Source: CAVQCX01 sp963775335
Lineage (GTDB): Bacteria > Pseudomonadota > Gammaproteobacteria > Chromatiales > Chromatiaceae
Assembly (NCBI GenBank): GCA_963775335.1
Contig: CAVZIJ010000003.1
Coordinates: 1,364,001 to 1,428,000 of the forward strand
Reading direction: 5' to 3'
DNA: 64,000 nucleotides
A model generated the notes under the pieces. That model was not told where the DNA came from and ran no database searches. It saw nothing but the letters and a program-made list of their open reading frames with translations. Shown here in pieces: positions 33,333-42,843 of this stretch. The translations under genes were made by a program, and so were the position numbers. Within the stretch, counting starts at the first letter, position 1. Each line of letters starts with the position of its first letter.

Positions 33333-34511
33333 TTATTCTCCCAGCAATTCCGCCACAGGCTGCAACTGTTCTACATGCTCGGACACGACTTTCAGGATCA
33401 CGGTGATCGGGATGCCGAGCAGCATGCCCCACACGCCCCATAGCCAGGCCCAGAACAGCAGTGAAATGAATACGGCCGCTGCATTCATCCTGGCGATTTT
33501 TCCGGTGATCCAGGTGGTCACGAAAGTTCCGACGACCATGTCGATCGTCAGTGATGCCCCGGAGACCAGCAACACCATCGAAAACGAGTCGAATTGCATG
33601 AAGGCCGCCATTCCGGTCGTTGCCGCGATGGCTAACGGACCGAGGTAAGGGATCACATGCAACAAGCCCGCGGCGACCGCCCACGCTCCGGCATTCTCCA
33701 GGCCTATCCAACGGAACGTGATCCAAATGAGTAATCCTAAAAGAATATTGGTCGTCAACAGCATGAACATATACTTCTGGATGGATCCGTTGATATCGTC
33801 AAGGATGGCAACGGTGATTTTCTTCCTCGACAACGACGGCCCCGTGAGGCGAACCAGCTTTCGCTTGAAGGTATCGCCACCTAGCAGGAGAAAGAAGCAC
33901 AGAAAGATCACCATGGCCCCCTCTCCAATAAAGCCCAGGACCCCCACGGAGCTGGCCCACATAATGTCGCTGAGCATGAACCCTGGCGCGTCGACGACGA
34001 CGTGTCGAGTGCGTCGATTGCTGCCCGACGAAGTGTTGGCCGCTTGGCTTGTCGCCTTTTCCACCTCGCCCATGGCGGCTTGCACTTTCTTCAGATTACC
34101 GGCCGGATTATCGAGCATACTGGTGAAGCGTTCGGACAATTTGCTCGCTGCTTGGGGCAGTTGTACGATTATCGTTTGCATCTGATCACGCAACGAGTAG
34201 CTGCCGATCACGAGCGTGCACACGACGATCGTCATCACCACGATGGTGCCCAGCACACGGGGAACCCTGATTCGTTCGAGCCATGAAACCAGGGGACTCA
34301 GTGTGTACGCAATGAATATTCCGAGCAACAAGGGAACGAATAACTTCTGCGTCCAATCGAGCGCGAATACCACGGCCACTGTCGCCAGTATGCCAAGCGC
34401 CAGACCGCGCGCATCCACGGGAACGTGAACGATGTGGACTTGCGTAGTCGTCCCGGATTCCGGCACCATGGGTTGTTGCTTGGGTGCTGGAAGAGGGGAT
34501 TGGTCGTTCAT
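33333..34511 (-). CDS. AI-2E family transporter (first copy)
   Basis: The 392-aa protein has the AI-2E/PerM family layout: two N-terminal membrane helices (ALGILATVAVVFALDW; FVPLLLGIFIAYTLSPLVSW), a long soluble domain, and five or six C-terminal helices including GLLHVIPYLGPLAIAATTG and the terminal WGMLLGIPITVILKVVSEHV. Members export AI-2 or act as ion-coupled antiporters; the substrate cannot be told here. It is convergent with the yqjDEK operon. A second, distant copy lies at 45519. Confidence 0.9.
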   Translation of the reverse strand: MNDQSPLPAPKQQPMVPESGTTTQVHIVHVPVDARGLALGILATVAVVFALDWTQKLFVPLLLGIFIAYTLSPLVSWLERIRVPRVLGTIVVMTIVVCTLVIGSYSLRDQMQTIIVQLPQAASKLSERFTSMLDNPAGNLKKVQAAMGEVEKATSQAANTSSGSNRRTRHVVVDAPGFMLSDIMWASSVGVLGFIGEGAMVIFLCFFLLLGGDTFKRKLVRLTGPSLSRKKITVAILDDINGSIQKYMFMLLTTNILLGLLIWITFRWIGLENAGAWAVAAGLLHVIPYLGPLAIAATTGMAAFMQFDSFSMVLLVSGASLTIDMVVGTFVTTWITGKIARMNAAAVFISLLFWAWLWGVWGMLLGIPITVILKVVSEHVEQLQPVAELLGE

Positions 34512-35469
34512 GGACCTGCAGCGACAAAAGTTGCCATTACTGGTTGTGGTGGTTTCATAAAACCTCCTTCATTCATCGTGCGAGACTAGTCAAAACATGG
34601 AACCGTGTCTGTGCTGTGGCGAACATTGGGTCAGGGTATTTCGCGGCCTGCTTGGTGCATCCTGGGCCCGTGGACAACATGCGGCGGGGAATCAGATGAC
34701 ACAGGTTGAACGTGCTGCGGAGCGCATGTACCAGAGCATGTCCTGTACCGGGCTCCGGCGACCGGTGCTGCCTAACACTTCCTGAGCTGGGTGCGTTTTC
34801 CTTACCGACGGTGTTTCTTCCCCGGTATGCTGGGGGGATAAAGGCACGCGACACGCCACGGACCGGAGTCGCGGGGAACGTGTGGCGACCTATCGCCGAT
34901 TTCGGTATGGATCGCACAAAAAGGCCTTTTTCCAGTTTCCCGAAGTATCCCCAAGCGGTCAGGGCGCCCGCAATCCGGCACTGCGAGGCCGTTTCGACCA
35001 AAATGCCGTCTCGGTGGTCAGAGATACTCTGCATCCCATTGCGATTTTCGGACCCTTTCACACCCGCGGGCCGATCACGGCCCTGCCGCTTCCGCTTCTG
35101 GCGCATCGAGTCCGACGACAACACCGGGCGCTCTGTGGTGGGGGGCCTGAGCAGCTGGCCCGACAGGGCCACCAGGAATCTGCTCACAGCGCAGACCCCT
35201 GTCGGCGCGATCAAGGACTCCATCGGCGCCGAACCGGAGCTGTTGCGGCGCGAAAGCAAGGCTTAGCTGGCCTGTTTGCCCCCCAGTTGCAGAAATGTGC
35301 GCCAATTAACGCTTCGCGCCGAATAAAAACCTAGGTGTTGTTGATCTTCTGGGGCGTCCACGCGGATCACCGCTGGTGAAGTCATGCGGCAAACATTTGG
35401 CGTATTTTGATCCCCCAAAAACGCGGCATTGCCTAGCCGCACCGGTCACTTTTAACGCTTTGATCGGCT
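34512..35469. other. About 950 bp without a recognised gene
   Basis: Open frames exist on both strands (notably plus 34706-35266 and minus 34573-35259), but they overlap each other, lack ribosome-binding sites and match nothing I know. Short strings such as CCCAAAAACGCGGC near 35415 recur near 28380. The region may be decayed mobile DNA. Confidence 0.4.
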
Positions 35470-36117
35470 TCAACCGTCAGTAGCCTCAGCCAAACGCGCC
35501 TTGCGCACGTCAGAAACGTTCTTGCGCCACGTCATCACGTTTTCCAAACCGTCCACCAGGCTTGTCGGAATACCGTCGAGAATACCCATCGTCAGCCATT
35601 CAATGATCCAGTAGAGCTTGAGGTCGGCCACGGTCAGACTGCTACCGACGATAAAGCCGGTACTGCCGTTCTCTATCAGCAACCGATCAAGACAACCTAT
35701 CCAGAATGGCAAAGTCTCCTCGGAAAGTTCCCTTCGCATTCTTATTTTCCTTTCCGCGTCCGGCTCGCGAAGACTGGGCCCGATAAGACAATTGATGTCC
35801 TCGCCCATATCCAGTGCCTCGTCCACCTTCAGGGCCTGCAGTGGAAGATCCACCGGGTATAGGCCGGCTAGTCGCCCGGCAAAACGCAGGATCGCGTTGC
35901 TCTGGGCTACACATTGGCTATCCTCTCTTTTCTCGACGACCAGCACTGGCAGCCCACCAAAAGGCAACTCACCTGCCGCGCGGCAATCGCGAAATTGATC
36001 CGGCGTCAGGTTCTCATCTTCGAAATCGATGTGACCGATCCGCAGCGTGTCGCGAATCGGTTCGGCACGGCCGGGAAATGAAAAGTATCGCAGACGCAGG
36101 GAAGTGAACGTGTTCAT
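35470..36117 (-). CDS. Glutathione S-transferase, sigma-class-like
   Basis: The 215-aa protein has an N-terminal thioredoxin-like GST domain (LRLRYFSFPGRAEPIRDTLR with the catalytic Tyr10; the cis-proline segment GGLPVLVV; QSNAILRFAGRLAGLYP) and a helical C-terminal domain ending in a conserved GSSLTVADLKLYWIIEW. The FPGRAEPIR signature is characteristic of sigma-class, mostly eukaryotic, enzymes. Predicted to conjugate or reduce substrates with glutathione in the cytoplasm. It is followed by transposase remnants. Confidence 0.88.
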   Translation of the reverse strand: MNTFTSLRLRYFSFPGRAEPIRDTLRIGHIDFEDENLTPDQFRDCRAAGELPFGGLPVLVVEKREDSQCVAQSNAILRFAGRLAGLYPVDLPLQALKVDEALDMGEDINCLIGPSLREPDAERKIRMRRELSEETLPFWIGCLDRLLIENGSTGFIVGSSLTVADLKLYWIIEWLTMGILDGIPTSLVDGLENVMTWRKNVSDVRKARLAEATDG

Positions 36118-36280
36118 AGCCGCTCCTCAACGAGAAAGTGTGGTCGGGAAAAATGGGATCTTCGCGGACTCGTGTGGGTCCTTGAGACGGTTTCGCGGAG
36201 CGTTGGCAGCGTAAAATACGGGGCCAAACCCGTGTAGGGCGGTCCCCGAAACCTGCTTCGAACTGGTTAAAGGCGTAGCA

Positions 36281-37041
36281 ATGAAGCCAGCCCGCACCCT
36301 GAAGGAGCTGTTCTCGTTCGCAGGTCTTGTCGCTGAAACCCGACTCAAGGGCGTCTTTGGCGGCCCGGCGGCGCGGGCTATCTGCTTGCGATGTCGACAA
36401 AAACGGCCCCGTGCTCGTGTTGGGGACATCGCTGCGGAGGCCGGTATGACCGATGCACAATACGGGCGCGCGATCTCGCGGTGGCGGGGTGGCGCATCTA
36501 CGTCGAGTTTCAGCGTTGGCGCGTGAACTGCCCGCACTGCGCCGGCGTGCACGTGGAGCGCCTTTACTGGCTGGCCACCAACCCCCGTTACACGCGCCGC
36601 TATACCTTGCACTTCGGCGGGTTGTGTCGGGAGATGACCAACAAGGCGGTGGCCGAGCTTGAGCATTTGCATGGCAGCACGGCCAAGAATCTGGACAGGC
36701 TCTACATGCAGGGGCAGGTCCGCCGGGGAGGCATGCCCACGTCCTGGGCCATGGGGATTGACGAGCTGCCGATCCGCAAGGGCCATACCTACCGGGTGGT
36801 CCTGAGCGATCTGGAGCGCGAGCGCCCGATCTGGGTCGGTGGCGAGGGGCGCGAGGAGGCCGATATCGACCTGTGCTTTGAGGCCCTGTGCCAGGCCAGG
36901 TCGGCCCGCATCAAGCTGGCGGTCATGGATATGTGGCGACCGTTTCGAAACTCCGTGACCGGGCATGCCCTTGGCGCGCACATCGTGTTTGCCAAGTTCC
37001 ACATCATGCGCCACCTCTCTCGCGACGATCTCCTCGCGAGG
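36281..37041 (+). pseudogene. ISL3-family transposase, frameshifted and truncated
   Basis: The start MKPARTLKELFSFAGLVAET is that of an ISL3-type transposase. After a frameshift between about 36385 and 36440, the frame continues AGWRIYVEFQRWRVNCPHCA, then EMTNKAVAELEHLHGSTAKN, AMGIDELPIRKGHTYRVVLS with the first catalytic Asp, and AVMDMWRPFRNSVT with the second Asp. It breaks off at VFAKFHIMRHLS, where a RAYT family A relic begins, so the C-terminal third with the catalytic Glu is missing. Confidence 0.88.
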
Positions 37042-37135
37042 TGACATGGTATGGCCCTCCAGCGACCTCAATGCGCAACGGCCTGGCCATGACTGAAGCT
37101 TAGACCAAGACTGCTCGAGTGCAAGACATGACCCC
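37042..37135 (-). pseudogene. RAYT family A, 5'-end relic
   Basis: About 95 bp match the start region of element A: the reverse complement reads MARPLRIEVAGGPYHVTS-like, followed by the terminal sequence in degenerate form (GTGCAAGACATGACCCC). It is fused directly to the broken ISL3 transposase. Confidence 0.78.
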
Positions 37136-37192
37136 CTCTTCCTCAATACGGCACTCGCCCCGCCCTTTCCTGCCCGATCTACAATGTAGCCT

Positions 37193-37738
37193 ATGGCAGT
37201 CAGAACTATCATACGCATGGGACATCCGACGCTCCGCCGTCCGGCCCGCCGTCTGCATCCGACCGAGATTGGCAGCCAAGCAATCCGCCGTCTGATCGAC
37301 GATATGCGCGATACACTGCGCGACGCAGGGGGGATAGGTCTGGCGGCTCCCCAGATCGACGAGTCCGTCCGCCTTGCGATCATCGAAATTCTCGGTGGTC
37401 CGAGCCGTTACGGCGACCTCGAGCCCATGCCATTGACCGTATTCGTCAACCCTGCAGTGGAGGTGCTCGATCATGCCACGGCCGGCTGTTGGGAAGGGTG
37501 CCTCTCGGTGCCGGGTCTCCGAGGTTTCGTCGAGAGACCCCAGCGCGTCCTGGTAACTTTTCAGAACCTCGACGGGGAGCCCGTCGCGCTAGACCTATCC
37601 GGATTCCAGGCGACCGTCGCGCAGCACGAGCTGGACCATCTCGACGGCAAGCTTTTCGTCGACCGCGTGGCGGACATGACCAAGCTTGTGTTCGAAGATG
37701 AATACAAGCGCTACATCCAGCAGCCGTATCCTCGTTAA
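37193..37738 (+). CDS. def: Peptide deformylase
   Basis: The 181-aa enzyme removes the formyl group from N-terminal fMet of new proteins. All three family motifs are present: GGIGLAAPQ (residues 46-54), EGCLS (101-105, metal ligand C103) and HELDH (145-149, metal ligands H145 and H149 with catalytic E146). It is not next to fmt, the usual partner, but isolated among mobile element relics. It may therefore be a secondary, horizontally acquired deformylase. Confidence 0.95.
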   Translation: MAVRTIIRMGHPTLRRPARRLHPTEIGSQAIRRLIDDMRDTLRDAGGIGLAAPQIDESVRLAIIEILGGPSRYGDLEPMPLTVFVNPAVEVLDHATAGCWEGCLSVPGLRGFVERPQRVLVTFQNLDGEPVALDLSGFQATVAQHELDHLDGKLFVDRVADMTKLVFEDEYKRYIQQPYPR

Positions 37739-38059
37739 CCGAAAGGGTGACAGATTTTCCCCGAAGAGCGAAAATACACTGCCTCCACGCGACCGGGCGT
37801 TAGAAAATACCTGACGCCATGTCCTGCCGCATCACCTGCTCGATTGCTCGCAAGCCCATACTACAATGCGAGCCCTGACCCCAGCTTTTCACTCTCGCAA
37901 GCCCATACTACAATGCGAGCCCTGACCCCAGCTTTTCCTCTGACCCCAGCTTTTTCTGGCGCCGGTTTTTCGCGTTAAGTAGAGCGACAGGCCCACCGGC
38001 CGCGGAGATTGGATGGGCGCAGCGCTTCCACCCTGCGTGGACACCCCGGCGACCCGGCC
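37739..38059. other. 321 bp gap between def and SDR gene
   Basis: No gene. The gap contains the two 44-bp direct repeats at 37847-37937 and a third partial copy of their CTGACCCCAGCTTTT end at 37939-37955. Confidence 0.5.
37847..37937. repeat. Two 44-bp direct repeats
   Basis: Positions 37847-37890 and 37894-37937 are identical (beginning CTCGCAAGCCCATACTACAA and ending CCCCAGCTTTTC), separated by three bases. Each contains a short stem CTCGCA...TGCGAG around CATACTACAA. The CTGACCCC part resembles the end of the REP families found elsewhere in the window. Only two copies, so not a CRISPR. Confidence 0.85.
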
Positions 38060-38875
38060 TCAGCGCACCGGCAACCCCTCCAGCCCCAATCCGAGGCCGC
38101 GCTCCATGCAGTGCTGAAACAGCGCCTTCACCCCCTCCCGGTCGGACCCGAAGGCGCAGCGCACCGGCCGCCGGCACTCGAAATAGGCGCCGCTCAGACC
38201 CTCCGCCTCGGCCGACAACCCCAGCCAGACCGGAGTGTCGGCCCCCTCAGCCGGGGTCTGGCTTCCGCCGAAGCCCAGGTTGTGGCTGAGGGTGGAGTGC
38301 ACGTCCCCGGGGTGGCAGGCGTTGACGGCGATCCCGCCGTCCCGCAACCGCTCGGCGAAGGCCTTGCTGAGCATCCGGTCCGCCTGCTTGGATTGGCGGT
38401 AGGCGCGGTCGTTGTCGTAGTGCCGGCGGTGGAATTCCAGGTCGTCCAGGTCCAGGCCGCCGGCCCAATAGCTAGCCACGTTGACCACCCGCGCCCCGGT
38501 CACCAAGTGCGGGGCAAAGGCCTGGATCATCCAGAAATAGCCTAGCACGTTGGTCGCGAACTGCTCCTCCACCCCCTCCGGCGTCTCCTGGCGGCGAAGG
38601 GAGGTGACGGCCGCGTTGTTCACCAGCAACCGCACCGGCCCGCTCCAATTCCGTCCCAGTTCCATCACCTGCCGGGGCCGAGCCAAGTCCGCCAAGACGA
38701 AGTCCACGTCGCGTCCACCGGCGGCGCGGATATCCTCCACCGCCTCCTGCGCCCGTCCCCGGTCCCGGCACACCAGCACCACGCGGTAGTCGGATTCGGT
38801 GGCGATGCGCCGAACGATGGCCCTGCCGATGGCGCCGGTGGCCCCGGTGACCAGTGCCGTCTGGCTGCTGCCCAT
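38060..38875 (-). CDS. Short-chain dehydrogenase/reductase
   Basis: The 271-aa protein starts MGSSQTALVTGATGAIGRAI with GAGGAG upstream. It has the cofactor loop TGATGAIG (10-17), NNAAV (86-90), catalytic Ser135 (VNVASYWAGG) and the YxxxK pair Y159/K163 (AYRQSKQAD). The overall pattern resembles the retinol-dehydrogenase-like SDR subgroup. An Arg after the second strand (CRDRG) suggests preference for NADP(H). The substrate is unknown and there are no operon partners. Confidence 0.93.
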   Translation of the reverse strand: MGSSQTALVTGATGAIGRAIVRRIATESDYRVVLVCRDRGRAQEAVEDIRAAGGRDVDFVLADLARPRQVMELGRNWSGPVRLLVNNAAVTSLRRQETPEGVEEQFATNVLGYFWMIQAFAPHLVTGARVVNVASYWAGGLDLDDLEFHRRHYDNDRAYRQSKQADRMLSKAFAERLRDGGIAVNACHPGDVHSTLSHNLGFGGSQTPAEGADTPVWLGLSAEAEGLSGAYFECRRPVRCAFGSDREGVKALFQHCMERGLGLGLEGLPVR

Positions 38876-39399
38876 ACCTTGCTCCTCAGCGTTGTGCCGA
38901 CCGGCCAGTGTACACCGATGATTTTCGCGTCGACGCGGCGCTCCTGCGCCGGGAACTGCGGATCAACAGCTACGAAGAATTGCCGATCGCCGCCGACCAT
39001 GTCCTCGCGGTCACATACCTTCCACCGCTGCACAAGGATCCTTTCGACCACCCAGGCCACAGTCGACAAAATGACGTTGATCACCACCGACCCCTTGATA
39101 GCAGCGTACCCCGGACCGATCCACGCCACGTGTCATGCGATCAAGGCTTGACCCCTGCCCCTTTATTTCACCATGTTGCAATGTGAGACCCCTTCCCTGA
39201 CTGACTGCCGAGTTGATGGCGATCGGGGCCCTTGATTCCCACACCGCCATCAACAAGCACCACACGGCTCGTCGGTCTGAGGTGGAGCCTCGTTACCTCT
39301 ATCACTGCTTCACCCCTCAGTCAAGAGCCCCTATACTGGGTGTCCTAGTAAGGTCATTGCGGGAATGTTGCGGTGGCAAGGCGCAAGCCGCCCCAGGAC
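38876..39399. other. About 520 bp with no intact gene
   Basis: Only short, unmatched open frames. The string GCTTGACCCCTGCCCC near 39145 is REP-like. The end of the stretch leads into the decayed glycine-zipper gene at 39400. Confidence 0.4.
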
Positions 39400-39767
39400 G
39401 AGCACCCAGTACTGGGCACCGTTACCGGTGCGCTGGTGCGGCGCTGGGCGATCTACTCGGGCACCAGATCAGGGGTGGCAACCGCTAGAAGCCGACGAGG
39501 GTAGCCGGTGCCGCCGCAGGAGGAATTGCGGCGAACAAGGTGCAGGAGAACGTGCAGGCTAGAGACACCTGCACGACTACGGCGCGTAAGCGCCATACGG
39601 TGACGGATGTTAGTCAGAGGGTGATCGGCTCCGATGCGACCTACCCTGTGGGTGCTGTTCAGCGCACGGTCCCGATGGACCCTAAGCCGGGCGATCAAAT
39701 TTCTGTCGCGGATGGGAAACTCGTGCTCGGGCTGGCGGAAGGCCAGCCTCAGAGGAGCCAAGATTGA
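39400..39767 (+). pseudogene. Glycine-zipper outer-membrane protein, frameshifted
   Basis: Two frames together read like a glycine-zipper (SlyB/17-kDa antigen-like) protein: first PVLGTVTGALVRRWAIYSGT then RSGVATA, then in another frame VAGAAAGGIAANKVQENVQA, RVIGSDATYPVGAVQRTVPM and DPKPGDQISVADGKLVLG. The frameshift lies near 39490-39510 and the signal peptide is not recognisable. The original protein would have been an envelope-anchored protein of about 150 residues. Confidence 0.6.
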
Positions 39768-39840
39768 CAGCATTTCTCTCAACACGGGACAGCGATGTCT
39801 TTCGCGAAGCTTGGAGCGGTCTCCGGAAAGGTCTCCAGCG

Positions 39841-39946
39841 ATCGCTTCGGAAGGCCACATAGCATAGCTCTCCAGCGAGCTAGATGCGCAACGCCCTGGC
39901 CATGACTGGAGCTCAGACCGAAAATGCTTGATTGCAAGACCTGGCC
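39841..39946 (-). pseudogene. RAYT family A, 5'-end relic with terminal repeat
   Basis: The reverse complement contains the first codons of element A (GCCATGGCC-like start, CGCATCTAGCTCGCTGGAGA) and the terminal sequence AATGCTTGATTGCAAGACCT at 39922-39941 with one mismatch downstream. About 100 bp only, close to the start of the diguanylate cyclase gene. Confidence 0.75.
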
Positions 39947-39990
39947 CAGCCTTTCAGGCTTTCGCACACTTGGTGATGTGGTGAAACAAG

Positions 39991-42843
39991 ATGTCTGACT
40001 TGCCCCATATCGACGGAACAGTCACAAGGCGCAGGCAGTTTACCTACGCCGCCTTATTCCCGGCCCTGTTCTTCGGTTACCTCTACCTCAGGGATTCGAG
40101 CTGGCGCGGCGATATCCAGCTGCATACCCTGATGGAAACGGTCGCGACGGTATTGGCGCTTGCCGTCGGCGGCCTTGCGCTGGTGCGATTCTACAGCAAG
40201 AAGGACAACACCTTTCTGTTCATCGGCACGGGCTTTGTCGCCACTGCTTTTCTGGACGGCTATCACACGGTGGTCAGTTCCTCTCACTTCATCGACTCCT
40301 TCCCGTCTACCCCACCTTCGCTGATCGCCTGGAGCTGGTTTGCCTCGCGCATCTTCCTGTCCCTCCTGCTGTGGATGAGCTGGCTGTTCTGGCGCCGCGA
40401 AGATCGGCTGGGTGCGGCCGGCCGGATCAGCGAAAAGCTGGTTTACAGTACTGTTTCTGGACTGGCACTCGGATGCTTTGCCATCGTTGCATTTGTCCCT
40501 ATGCCGGCCGCCTACTATCAACAGCTCCCTTTCCCCCGGCCGCAGGAATTCCTGCCGGCCCTGTTGTTTCTGCTCGCCCTGATCGGTTATCTGCGCAAGG
40601 GCAAATGGCAAACGGATGTTTTCGAGCACTGGCTGGTGCTGAGCCTCATCGTTGGCTTCATGGGACAGGCCATGTTCATGTCGTTCTCCGGCCAGGTCTT
40701 CGACATGATGTTCGATGCGGCACATTTGCTGAAAAACGGTTCTTACATCTGCGCGATGCTCGGCCTGCTGTTCAGCATGCAGCGCCTGTTCAGCGAATCA
40801 CACGCGCAGCAGGAACTTGCATTTATGAATACCTTGCTGGCTGCACAGCAGGAAGTTTCGCCGGATGCGATACTTGTAGTGGACGAGCACGGAACAATCA
40901 TCTCCTACAACCGCCACTTCGCCGAGCTGTGGGGCCTGACACCGGAGATGGTGGCTGCGCGCGTCGATGAAGCTGTGCTGAGCTCGGTCGTTTCACTGAT
41001 GCGGGATCCCGAAACATTTCTCGCCCGCGTCGATTATCTGTATCAGCACAGATCAGAAGATAACCATGAAGAAATCGACCTCAGGGACGGCAGGGTCATC
41101 GACCGCTACTCCGCGCCAATGTTTGGAGAACATGGCAAGTATTACGGGCGGGTCTGGTTCTTTCGTGATATTACCGACCGCAAACAGGCCGAGCAAACGG
41201 CCATTGACGAAAGGAATTTCTCAAACACGTTGATTGCAAGTCAGCCGGACGTATTCTACGTGCTTGACCAGAGTGGGCTGCTTGTCCGCTGGAATAAGAA
41301 GGTAATAGAGATACTGGGACTTTCCGACACACAGCTGGCGGTAACTAATGCTCTGACCGTCATTCACGAGGTGGACCGTCCTATGGTCGCCCAAAAAATC
41401 CAGGAAACTTTTGAGCAGGGTGCGGCAACCATCGATGCGCGCCTCATCACACAGTTTGGCATCCGGGACTATGTGCTCAATGCTACGAGTGCGGACACCG
41501 CGAAGGGCAAGTATCTGGTCGGCGTTGGTACCGACATCACCGAGCGCAAGCAAATGGAAACCGAGCTGCGTAAAAGCGAGCTCGCCTATCGTACTTTGTC
41601 GCAGAACCTGCCCGGCATGGTCTACCGGGTGCATCTCCGCGAAGGTGGGCGGATGGAGTTTTATAACGATATGCCCATTCAAATCACAGGCTACGCAGTG
41701 GATGAACTGATAACCGGCCCGGTATGCTCGATCGAGCCGCTGATTGTGAACGAAGACCGCCCCGGCGTGGAGGCTGAAGTCATAAACTCGATGGCACAAA
41801 AGCGTGCCTTCGGTGTGGAGTACCGGCTGAAGCACAAGGACGGCGGCATACGCTGGATGGAAGAGCACGGCATGCCTGTTTACGGAACGGACGGGGCGCC
41901 GCTTTATATTGATGGCGTGATCTTTGATATCACCGAGCACAAACAGGACGAAATTGAGCTCAAGCTGTTTCGAACCCTTCTCGACAATTCCAGAGATGCT
42001 ATCGAAGTGATCGATCCTGACACTATGCGTTTTTTGGACGTAAACCAGACAGAATGCCGCGAACTGGGTTACAGCCGGGAAGAACTGCTGACCATGAGCG
42101 TTAAAGACATCGAAACGGAATTTACTGAGAGCCAGGTATTAGAGTTCAAAGCACAGATCCTACAAAACGGAGAGGGTCGATTCGAAAGTACGCATCGACG
42201 CAAAGACGATACTACCTACCCGGTAGAAGTCATAGCGAAAATGGTCGAAATCGGCAAACCCTACATGCTGAGCATCGTGCGCGACATCACCGAGCGCAAG
42301 CTCGTCGAGGCGGAAGTACAAAAATTGCAGGAGCAACTGAGAGAACAGGCCCTGCACGATCCGTTGACCGGGCTCTACAATCGTCGTTACCTCGAAGAAT
42401 CTATAGGGCGCGAAATCATCCGCGCTGAACGCTACGGTCGGCCAATCGGAATCGTGATGTGCGACATAGACCATTTCAAGCGCGTCAACGACACCTACGG
42501 CCATCTGGTGGGCGACGAAGTGTTGAAGGCGTTTGCCGAACTATTGAAAACGAATTCACGCGGCAGCGATATCGTTTGTCGGCTCGGCGGCGAGGAGTTT
42601 CTGCTGCTGTTTCCTGGCATGCCGCCGGATATCGCGTATCAACGCGCCGAAGAATTGCGTGCATCGCTTGCGGCGCAACAGATAGGGGAGTCGGTTGTCC
42701 GGGTGACAGCGTCCTTCGGAGTGGCCGCCTTCCCGGTGGATGGCAAGACGCCGGATGCGTTGATTAGCACTGTAGACGCGGCGATGTACCGGGCCAAGGA
42801 GACGGGACGCAACCGCGTCGTGGTCTCATCGGCGCACGGATAG
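39991..42843 (+). CDS. MASE3-PAS-GGDEF diguanylate cyclase
   Basis: The 950-aa protein has an N-terminal MASE3-type membrane sensor with about seven helices (residues 15-265), then four PAS domains (about 280-400, 405-525, 530-655, 655-775) and a C-terminal GGDEF domain. The active site is GGEEF (866-870), with the magnesium-binding DIDHFKRVNDTYGH segment upstream. An RxxD inhibitory site (RGSD) lies five residues before it, so product inhibition by c-di-GMP is expected. It should make cyclic-di-GMP in response to signals at the membrane or PAS domains. No EAL domain. Confidence 0.94.
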   Translation: MSDLPHIDGTVTRRRQFTYAALFPALFFGYLYLRDSSWRGDIQLHTLMETVATVLALAVGGLALVRFYSKKDNTFLFIGTGFVATAFLDGYHTVVSSSHFIDSFPSTPPSLIAWSWFASRIFLSLLLWMSWLFWRREDRLGAAGRISEKLVYSTVSGLALGCFAIVAFVPMPAAYYQQLPFPRPQEFLPALLFLLALIGYLRKGKWQTDVFEHWLVLSLIVGFMGQAMFMSFSGQVFDMMFDAAHLLKNGSYICAMLGLLFSMQRLFSESHAQQELAFMNTLLAAQQEVSPDAILVVDEHGTIISYNRHFAELWGLTPEMVAARVDEAVLSSVVSLMRDPETFLARVDYLYQHRSEDNHEEIDLRDGRVIDRYSAPMFGEHGKYYGRVWFFRDITDRKQAEQTAIDERNFSNTLIASQPDVFYVLDQSGLLVRWNKKVIEILGLSDTQLAVTNALTVIHEVDRPMVAQKIQETFEQGAATIDARLITQFGIRDYVLNATSADTAKGKYLVGVGTDITERKQMETELRKSELAYRTLSQNLPGMVYRVHLREGGRMEFYNDMPIQITGYAVDELITGPVCSIEPLIVNEDRPGVEAEVINSMAQKRAFGVEYRLKHKDGGIRWMEEHGMPVYGTDGAPLYIDGVIFDITEHKQDEIELKLFRTLLDNSRDAIEVIDPDTMRFLDVNQTECRELGYSREELLTMSVKDIETEFTESQVLEFKAQILQNGEGRFESTHRRKDDTTYPVEVIAKMVEIGKPYMLSIVRDITERKLVEAEVQKLQEQLREQALHDPLTGLYNRRYLEESIGREIIRAERYGRPIGIVMCDIDHFKRVNDTYGHLVGDEVLKAFAELLKTNSRGSDIVCRLGGEEFLLLFPGMPPDIAYQRAEELRASLAAQQIGESVVRVTASFGVAAFPVDGKTPDALISTVDAAMYRAKETGRNRVVVSSAHG

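Noticed and set aside
34573..35266. Overlapping open frames of 186-228 codons on both strands
   Set aside because: No ribosome-binding site, mutual overlap and no family resemblance; treated as non-coding.
36127..37383. A 418-codon open frame on the minus strand
   Set aside because: It runs antisense through an ISL3 transposase remnant and the start of peptide deformylase, so it is a shadow.
37847..37937. 44-bp repeats as a possible CRISPR
   Set aside because: Only two units with a 3-bp gap and no cas genes in the window.
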